Positions 1 to 5,355 of a stretch of 8,132 bases of DNA are shown one piece after another. The position numbers were made by a program, and so were the translations under genes. The notes beneath the pieces were generated by a model. The model saw only the letters and a list, made by a program, of their open reading frames with translations. It was not told the origin of the DNA and searched no databases. Origin of the DNA: Planctomycetota bacterium (GTDB taxonomy: Bacteria; Planctomycetota; UBA8108; UBA1146; JAJFFE01); the NCBI GenBank assembly GCA_020425835.1, contig JAGQRC010000123.1, forward strand, positions 1-8,132, in the 5' to 3' direction. The stretch's first letter is position 1. Each line of letters opens with the position of its first letter.

Positions 1-3000
1 ACCGAGATCGTTCCCACCCCTTCGCTCTCGATCGTCCACGGGCCCGGGCCGACGTCACACACCAGCGCCTGCTCGGAGTCGAACGAACGCCACTCCTCTC
101 CGATGCGAGCCCGCCCGTGGAAGTCGGCCACTTCCAACGTGGTGCGGTAGGTGCGCGCCAGTGCGCGGAAGGCGGTGGCGCTCGCGAGGGTATTGCCCCA
201 GCCCCTTCGCTGCCGCGATGCGATCAGTCGCTCGCTCAACACCGGCACCCATTCGTGTCGAGGATCGAGCGCGAGCACGGCTTCGAGGAGGAACGCCTCC
301 TGCGTCGACGGGCTCGTGATGCGCCCGCTCGCGCAGAGCGGCACGCTCACCGCGAGGAGATCGGGGTCGAGCAGCTCGCGCGCACGCGCCGGCTCCCCGA
401 TGATCCGCCACGCTTCGATGAGGTGCGCGGTCCCGGCGAGATCGAGTTCGCTCCGACGTTCGTTCAATCGCACCAGCCGACTCTCCTGCGGACGATCCGC
501 GGCGGCGAGCACGCGACCGATGAAGGCATCGAGATCGGGCTCGATCGACTGCATCGCCAAGCGCGTCTCGAGGTAGCCGATGAGTCCGTCGAGGAGATCC
601 TCGGGAATGGCATGACTCAGACCTCGCGCTTCGAGGAGCGCGAGCGTCGCGTAAGTACTGATCCACACGCTCGAGTCGCCGCCGCCCCAGTAGCTCAAGC
701 CCCCATCGCGCGACTGCAACTGCACGAGTCGCCGAACGCCCGCTTCGATGCGCGCCGCGATGTCCTCCGGGGTGAACCCGCACTCCGTGACGCCGATCCG
801 GCCCTCGCGCAGCAACCCGTCCAAGGTGATCAACGGCAACAGGCGACTGGTGGTCTGCTCCGCGCAGCCGTGCGGATAGTCGACGAGCTCTCGGACGACG
901 GGCACCAGCTCGACCGTCGGCGACGCGGAGATGCGGAGGCGTCCGCGCACGGTGTCCGCGCGATACCGTTGCTCCAGGTCGATCGTCGCTACGCTTCCCG
1001 CCTCGAGTCGCTCGAGCACCGCTTCGTGCGCCAGGGTATCGGCGGCGCGACAGCGCGCCGTCACCCGATCCTCGGCCGAGGTCACGCCGGCGTCGACGAC
1101 GAAGCGCACCCCGATCGTCCCCGGCGCTGTCGCCTCCACCGGGAGCGCGATGCTCGACGTGCCCCCCGCGGCGATCGTGATCTCGTGACTCTCATCGTCC
1201 GCGCTCTGCAGGACGAGCGGTCCATCGCACCGGACGGTGACGCGCGCCGTCATCGGATCGCCGGTCTGGTTGAACACCTTGGCGCGGAGCTCGAACCGAT
1301 CTCCCGGCGCGACGACCCGCGGCGCGGAGGCCTCGACGAGGAGCGGCGCGGTGAGCCGCGTGGTCATCGTCATCGCTCCGTAGGTGTCGCCGGCCGCAGC
1401 CACCGCGAAGAAGCGCAACGTGCCGCTGCGCTCGGGTGCGGTCACCTCGAACACGGCGCGTCCATCCTCACCGACCGGCACCGCGGCCTGCCAGATCACG
1501 CCGGAGACGCGGCGCGGCACATCGGCCGCGAGTCGGCGCAGACGCTCGGCGCGTTCGCGGTCACCGCCGATGAAGGCGAGCGACGACGGCGGATCGAGAT
1601 CCGGCAGAAGATCCCCGTGGGCGTCGAGCGTTCGGTACCGAGCCTCGCGCGGCGCGAGGAAGTGGTCGAGCGGATCCGGCAACGCGAAGTCGGTGGCGAG
1701 TCGGATCCCCTCGTCGATCGCCCAGACGTGGACCCACGGGAGCGGGCGGGTCGCGTCGACCGAAGGCACGGTCGCGGTGACGGTGAGGGATGCGCCCGGG
1801 CGCGCCTCGGGGGGAGCATCGAGCTCCACATCGAACCGGTGCGCGGAGGGGTCGAGATCGATGCGCGCGAGACCCAGCGCGCGGTGCGGCGACCACTGCG
1901 GCACGACACCCCCGCGCTCGCCGGCCAGGCCGCGCACGACGGTCGCCGCGACGAACGCGGTCCCTCGCCAGCTCGACGGCAACGTCAGCGGAACGTCGGC
2001 GTGACCGTCCGGAAGCTCGATCACCCGAGCCTCGATCAACGAACGATCCTCGAGGGTGAGGAAGAGTCGACCGGGGAACGGGCTCTTCACGATGACCTGG
2101 ACCGTCTGGCCGGGTGCCGCGACGGCCGGCTCGACGCGAAGCTCGACGCGCTCGGGTGCACGCACGGCGACCGCGCTCGAGAGTTCGCCCGACAGCGTCG
2201 CGTGAAACGTCGCCGCGGTGCTCCAACCGGTCTCGGGATCGGTGACGACCAACCGGTACTCCCCGACCGCGGCCACCTCCAGCGCGAAGCTGCCGCTCGA
2301 ACCCGCATCGCGAATCTCGCCGGAGTCGATCCCCACGCGCTCCTCGATGCTTCGCCACACCACCCGCCCGTCGACCTGCTCGAGGCGATAGTCGCGGACG
2401 ATCCGGAACAGCTCGAAGGTCAGGGCGGGTGCCTCCGCCGGCTCGTCCGTGAGGGTCGTGATCGCGTAACGCACTCGATGCTCGCGTCCGGTGCGCCAGC
2501 TCTGCGCGTCGGGAAGCGACAACCCGACGATCCGCGAAGCATGATCGAGCCGCGCTTCTGCGAATCCGCTCACGGTGCGCGCGCCCGGCTCTTGGACCTC
2601 CGCCGAGACCTGCAGGGACCAGGGGCCCGGCGCGAGGTCGTCGGGCCGCGGCACGATGAGCTCGAGGCGACCCTGCTCATCGAGCGACGCGACCGGCACG
2701 CGCAGCTCCCGCGCGACGCGGGCGTCTGCCGGCTCGAACGTGAACTCCGAGAGCCGCGGTGATCGGAATCGACGCGGTCGCAGCCACGCGACGCCATCGC
2801 ACCGCAGCCCGGACGCCGGCAGGCCGAAGAGGTAGTGGGCCTGCACGTCGAACGCGAGGGGCGCCTCGGTTCCGAACCCAGCGGGTCCCTTCACCGCGAC
2901 TTCCAGTCGCGGTGGCACGAACGGCTCGACCAACACCTCGGTCTCGCCCAACACCTCCACCGAACCGGGCAGGTGGAGCGTCAGACGATGCGGTCCCGTC

Positions 3001-4892
3001 ATCTCTCCCGCGCGGGTCGGCACGTCGAACTGGACGAAGCCCTGCCCATCGACGACGGGTGTCGCGACGAGTCGGCCCTGCTCTCGTCCGTCGGGTCGCG
3101 CGACGCGCAGCTCGAGCGGGAACGGCTCGGGCACTTCGCCGGCCGCGGTGCGGATCACACCGGTGACATGGAAGGTCTCGCCGGGTTGGACGATGCCGCG
3201 CTCGGCGTAGAGGAGCGCGTCGTAGCTCGCGGGCCACGGTCGTCCCGAGGTCTCGACGTGATCGAGGACAGCCGGCGCCCGCGAGACCGGCAAGTAGTTG
3301 AGGTCATCCCCGCGCGCCGCGATCAGGACGAAGGGCGCACCGTCGGGGTCATCCACGGTGTGGAGACGACAGGTCCCGTCCGTCTCCGTGCGTCCGCGCG
3401 CGAGGACCTGATCGCTGTAGGATCGGAGTTCGAGCTCGACATCTTCCAGCGGCGCGCCGCGCTCGACGGACGTGACCCAGACGCACCACTCCTCCTCCGG
3501 ACGTCGATCCGTGCCGATGACGCCCCGCCGCACGGAGAGCCCGAGATCGCTCACGGTGACCTGCGCGTGGTCGCGCACCCAACGGTGCCCCTCCGCCGCT
3601 GCCTCGAGCTGGTAGACCCCGACGCGATCGCCGAGGAGTTCATGGAGATCGAGGCGCTCGTGACGGATGCGCTTCGGCTCCGCGTCGTTCACCCAACGGT
3701 GGGTCGCGAGCGCGCGCGACGTCGCTGCCTGCTCCTCGCCGCGCAACAACGGAACGATGTTGTTGGCGTGGACCCGCCACGCCGAGAATCGCACCGACTC
3801 GACGCCGACCGTGTCGAACTCCAGGGCGCGATGGCCCGAGGACGAGAGCTGGCCGCGGCCGAGGGGAAAGGACACCGCGGGCGCAGGGTCGGGAATCTCG
3901 ATGGAGCGGGTGACCCCCTTCCCGAGCGTGCTGCCATCTCTGGCGCGCAGGCCGACCGGCAGCGTGATGGTGTAGCGCTCCCCGGGACGGAAGACGCCGT
4001 GGAGCACGACGTCGTCGTAATGGACGGAGCGGGTGAGACCGACGACCGGAGGTTCGACCTCCACCGCTTCGAGCGGCTGTTGGAAGTCGAGTCGACGGTT
4101 GAGACTGATCGCGACCCGCGCGGTCCCGTCGAACTCGGGTCGAGACGCGGAGACATCGTCGACGGCGAGGCCGATCGGGAGCGCCACGTACCGCTCGACC
4201 TCGGCGGCGAGACCGCGCGTCGCGCCGAACCCGTGCAGTCCGGGGGCGAGGCGCACGCGGAAGCCGGTGCGACCGGCGATCGGGACACGGAAGTCGAGTT
4301 CCGTCGTCGGCTCGTCCATCTCGAGCGACGGCACGATCGCCTCGCCCTCGGGAGACTCCACGGTGAGGGCCGCCTCGAGGGCGTCGGGCGCGACCGGCTG
4401 ATCGAAGCGGAGGGTGACCACCGCTCGCTCATCCTCGATGCGACGGAGTTGGAGACGTTCGACGGTCAGCGCTCGGGTCTCGAACTCGAACGAACGACGA
4501 CCGACCACGGGATGGACGACCTGGTCATCCAACGCCGAACGCGCCTCGAAGCGGAAGGTGCAGCCCGCGCGCGGCGGTTCGGTCAACTCCAGGTCGAGTT
4601 CATGCGTCGACGCCCACACCCAGCGCCCCTCGAGCGGCGGCGTGACGTCGAACGGCGCGATCTCCAAGTCCGAGCCCGCGCGATCGGCAGGAATTGCCTC
4701 TGATCCGAATGTGAAACGGATCCGACGCGCCGCATCGATCGTCGTTGGCGACACGGCATCGATCCAGAGCGTCGTATCGGAACGGGTCAACGCCGCGCGG
4801 ATCCAGATCAGACCGGTGACGTTGACGATGACGAGAAGAGCAGCGAGCGCGAAGAAACGCCCGCCGCCGAAGCGTGATGGGGTCGACGGCAC
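1..4892 (-). CDS. Bacterial alpha-2-macroglobulin family protein with thioester (YfhM-like), 3' end off the window
   Basis: Predicted envelope protease trap: in this family proteolysis of a bait region triggers collapse around the protease and covalent capture through an internal thioester. One frame is open for 1630 codons with no stop or frameshift seen. The GTG start at 4892 has GGAG six bases upstream. Residues 13-31 form a hydrophobic anchor or signal sequence with no lipobox Cys, unlike the lipoprotein E. coli YfhM. Domains by eye: MG-type beta-sandwiches about 40-550, including the family-like stretch from V340 (VSFPLGRGQLSSSG); MG2-like segment about 555-650 with ERGIVQPGE ending at E572; bait-region domain about 916-1010; A2M core about 1126-1215 around W1134; thioester C1343-A-E-Q1346; then the start of the helical thioester domain (QSRDGGLSYWGGGDSSVW). 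The rest of that domain and the C-terminal domain are missing at the edge. In many bacteria such genes neighbour pbpC, which would lie off the left edge if present. The family call is very secure; exact domain borders are approximate. Confidence 0.95.
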   Translation of the reverse strand, partial: MPSTPSRFGGGRFFALAALLVIVNVTGLIWIRAALTRSDTTLWIDAVSPTTIDAARRIRFTFGSEAIPADRAGSDLEIAPFDVTPPLEGRWVWASTHELDLELTEPPRAGCTFRFEARSALDDQVVHPVVGRRSFEFETRALTVERLQLRRIEDERAVVTLRFDQPVAPDALEAALTVESPEGEAIVPSLEMDEPTTELDFRVPIAGRTGFRVRLAPGLHGFGATRGLAAEVERYVALPIGLAVDDVSASRPEFDGTARVAISLNRRLDFQQPLEAVEVEPPVVGLTRSVHYDDVVLHGVFRPGERYTITLPVGLRARDGSTLGKGVTRSIEIPDPAPAVSFPLGRGQLSSSGHRALEFDTVGVESVRFSAWRVHANNIVPLLRGEEQAATSRALATHRWVNDAEPKRIRHERLDLHELLGDRVGVYQLEAAAEGHRWVRDHAQVTVSDLGLSVRRGVIGTDRRPEEEWCVWVTSVERGAPLEDVELELRSYSDQVLARGRTETDGTCRLHTVDDPDGAPFVLIAARGDDLNYLPVSRAPAVLDHVETSGRPWPASYDALLYAERGIVQPGETFHVTGVIRTAAGEVPEPFPLELRVARPDGREQGRLVATPVVDGQGFVQFDVPTRAGEMTGPHRLTLHLPGSVEVLGETEVLVEPFVPPRLEVAVKGPAGFGTEAPLAFDVQAHYLFGLPASGLRCDGVAWLRPRRFRSPRLSEFTFEPADARVARELRVPVASLDEQGRLELIVPRPDDLAPGPWSLQVSAEVQEPGARTVSGFAEARLDHASRIVGLSLPDAQSWRTGREHRVRYAITTLTDEPAEAPALTFELFRIVRDYRLEQVDGRVVWRSIEERVGIDSGEIRDAGSSGSFALEVAAVGEYRLVVTDPETGWSTAATFHATLSGELSSAVAVRAPERVELRVEPAVAAPGQTVQVIVKSPFPGRLFLTLEDRSLIEARVIELPDGHADVPLTLPSSWRGTAFVAATVVRGLAGERGGVVPQWSPHRALGLARIDLDPSAHRFDVELDAPPEARPGASLTVTATVPSVDATRPLPWVHVWAIDEGIRLATDFALPDPLDHFLAPREARYRTLDAHGDLLPDLDPPSSLAFIGGDRERAERLRRLAADVPRRVSGVIWQAAVPVGEDGRAVFEVTAPERSGTLRFFAVAAAGDTYGAMTMTTRLTAPLLVEASAPRVVAPGDRFELRAKVFNQTGDPMTARVTVRCDGPLVLQSADDESHEITIAAGGTSSIALPVEATAPGTIGVRFVVDAGVTSAEDRVTARCRAADTLAHEAVLERLEAGSVATIDLEQRYRADTVRGRLRISASPTVELVPVVRELVDYPHGCAEQTTSRLLPLITLDGLLREGRIGVTECGFTPEDIAARIEAGVRRLVQLQSRDGGLSYWGGGDSSVWISTYATLALLEARGLSHAIPEDLLDGLIGYLETRLAMQSIEPDLDAFIGRVLAAADRPQESRLVRLNERRSELDLAGTAHLIEAWRIIGEPARARELLDPDLLAVSVPLCASGRITSPSTQEAFLLEAVLALDPRHEWVPVLSERLIASRQRRGWGNTLASATAFRALARTYRTTLEVADFHGRARIGEEWRSFDSEQALVCDVGPGPWTIESEGVGTIS
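855..866 (-). other. Thioester motif CAEQ of the macroglobulin
   Basis: Codons TGC GCG GAG CAG encode C1343-A-E-Q1346 within YPHGCAEQTTSRLLPL. This matches the CxEQ motif whose Cys and Gln side chains form the reactive beta-cysteinyl-gamma-glutamyl thioester in macroglobulins and complement C3. Its preservation indicates the covalent-capture branch of the bacterial family rather than the thioester-less YfaS type. Confidence 0.95.
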
Positions 4893-4898
4893 GAGACA

Positions 4899-4902
4899 CT
4901 CC
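4899..4902 (-). promoter_or_regulatory. Ribosome binding site deciding the macroglobulin GTG start
   Basis: GGAG on the minus strand is followed by six bases and then GTG at 4892-4890. The residues right after this GTG lead into the hydrophobic anchor, which supports this start. The frame stays open for a stretch further upstream, but I saw no ATG or GTG with a Shine-Dalgarno sequence there. Confidence 0.7.
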
Positions 4903-5011
4903 AGCCGTGAATAGATGACGATGCGGCGTGAAGCGGGCGTTGTCTCTTTGTATCCGCGAGGTCGATGAGATCCAGACGGAGATGACCGATTCGACGCAAG
5001 TCGAACAAAGT

Positions 5012-5044
5012 CATCGTCGACTTCTGATGATGCCGTCGACGATG
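5012..5044. repeat. Perfect 10-bp inverted repeat, possible operator
   Basis: CATCGTCGAC (5012-5021) is the exact reverse complement of GTCGACGATG (5035-5044), with a 13-base spacer. It lies between the divergent genes, about 120 bases from the macroglobulin start and 240 bases from the dockerin-gene start. It could be a binding site for a dimeric regulator or a stem in a leader transcript. No known regulator consensus is recognised. Confidence 0.5.
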
Positions 5045-5208
5045 TCGTGGAAGCAGACGGATCGATGGATCGGGAGCGACCTGCGTTCGGCTGCGCGTGC
5101 GACGCGATGGCGGAGATCTCGAACCATCAGCGATCTTCGGCGGTGACGCGTGCGCGTCGAGCACCGACCCCGATGTCCGCCCCGCGGCGAGGCGCGGCGT
5201 CTCGCTCT

Positions 5209-5221
5209 CGAAGAATCTTCG
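5209..5221. repeat. 13-base palindrome in the leader of the dockerin-type gene
   Basis: CGAAGAATCTTCG is a perfect odd-length palindrome with six-base arms around a central A. As DNA it could be an operator. As RNA it would fold as a 5-bp stem with a three-base loop. Its 3' part overlaps the 5' arm of the longer-range repeat at 5217-5269, so the two structures exclude each other. Confidence 0.4.
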
Positions 5222-5269
5222 TGAATCGTGTCCGGCGTGGCGGCCGCTTTCCGAGGACTCCTCACGAAG
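5217..5269 (+). promoter_or_regulatory. Long-range inverted repeat in the leader, candidate anti-sequestor stem
   Basis: CTTCGTGA (5217-5224) is the exact reverse complement of TCACGAAG (5262-5269), with 37 bases between. Pairing would use T5262, the last base of the 5' arm of the Shine-Dalgarno hairpin, and most of that hairpin's loop. It would leave AGGAG at 5272-5276 single-stranded. The pairing is seen in the sequence; any regulatory role is inference. Confidence 0.35.
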
Positions 5270-5279
5270 GAAGGAGTCC
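5255..5279 (+). promoter_or_regulatory. Hairpin sequestering the Shine-Dalgarno sequence
   Basis: GGACTCCT (5255-5262) and AGGAGTCC (5272-5279) are perfect reverse complements enclosing a nine-base loop. The 3' arm contains AGGAG, the ribosome binding site of the gene starting at 5284. Folding would hide the site, as in RNA thermometers, translational riboswitches or protein-controlled leaders. The upstream alternative pairing at 5217-5269 would compete with it. Confidence 0.45.
5271..5276 (+). promoter_or_regulatory. Ribosome binding site of the dockerin-type gene
   Basis: AAGGAG lies seven bases before the ATG at 5284, an ideal spacing. Together with the signal peptide that begins exactly there, it decides the start against in-frame ATGs upstream, for example at 5047 and 5173, which have no such site. 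Confidence 0.9.
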
Positions 5280-5283
5280 AACG

Positions 5284-5355
5284 ATGTTGCTTCGCCCGTG
5301 CGTTCTCACTCTCGTCGCCCTCGGCGTCCTGGGGATCTCTTCGGGATCCATCGCA
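5284..5355 (+). other. Sec signal peptide
   Basis: Residues 1-24 have R4, a hydrophobic core from about V7 to I18 and a polar end S-S-G-S-I-A. Cleavage is predicted after A24, with S22 at -3 and A24 at -1, so the mature protein would start at Q25. There is no lipobox near the cleavage site. Confidence 0.88.

Larger units (their letters stand above)
4893..5283. promoter_or_regulatory. Divergent intergenic control region
   Basis: This 391-base stretch separates the starts of two divergent genes and must hold both promoters and both leaders. The part from about 4900 to 5060 looks less GC-rich than the coding regions. I found no pair of -35 and -10 hexamers good enough to call on either strand. 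It contains a perfect 10-bp inverted repeat near the middle and several overlapping stem-forming elements in the last 75 bases. Short open frames inside it have no ribosome binding site and no recognisable protein character. Confidence 0.75.

Noticed and set aside
117..2762. Plus-strand open frame of 881 codons
   Set aside because: It lies antisense to the macroglobulin gene, and its translation is low-complexity and rich in Arg, Glu, Asp and His with no recognisable domain. The minus strand gives a coherent A2M protein over the same bases.
3576..3701. 12-bp direct repeat CACCCAACGGTG at 3576-3587 and 3690-3701
   Set aside because: Both copies encode His-Arg-Trp-Val inside the macroglobulin; a short coding coincidence with no sign of a mobile element or wider duplication.
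2835..4703. Plus-strand open frame of 622 codons
   Set aside because: Also antisense to the macroglobulin gene, with no Shine-Dalgarno sequence or protein-like character; it is open because of GC-rich codon bias on the other strand.
4940..4970. TTGTCT resembling a -35 box on the plus strand
   Set aside because: No acceptable -10 hexamer at 16 to 18 bases, so it was not called as a promoter.
4928..5146. Small 72-codon plus-strand open frame in the intergenic region
   Set aside because: GTG start without a Shine-Dalgarno sequence, no recognisable product, and it crosses the inverted repeat at 5012-5044. More likely non-coding.
5047..5283. 79-codon upstream extension of the dockerin-type gene in the same frame
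   Set aside because: The ATG at 5284 has an ideal ribosome binding site and starts a classic signal peptide; the extension is Arg-rich, has no ribosome binding site and would bury the signal peptide.
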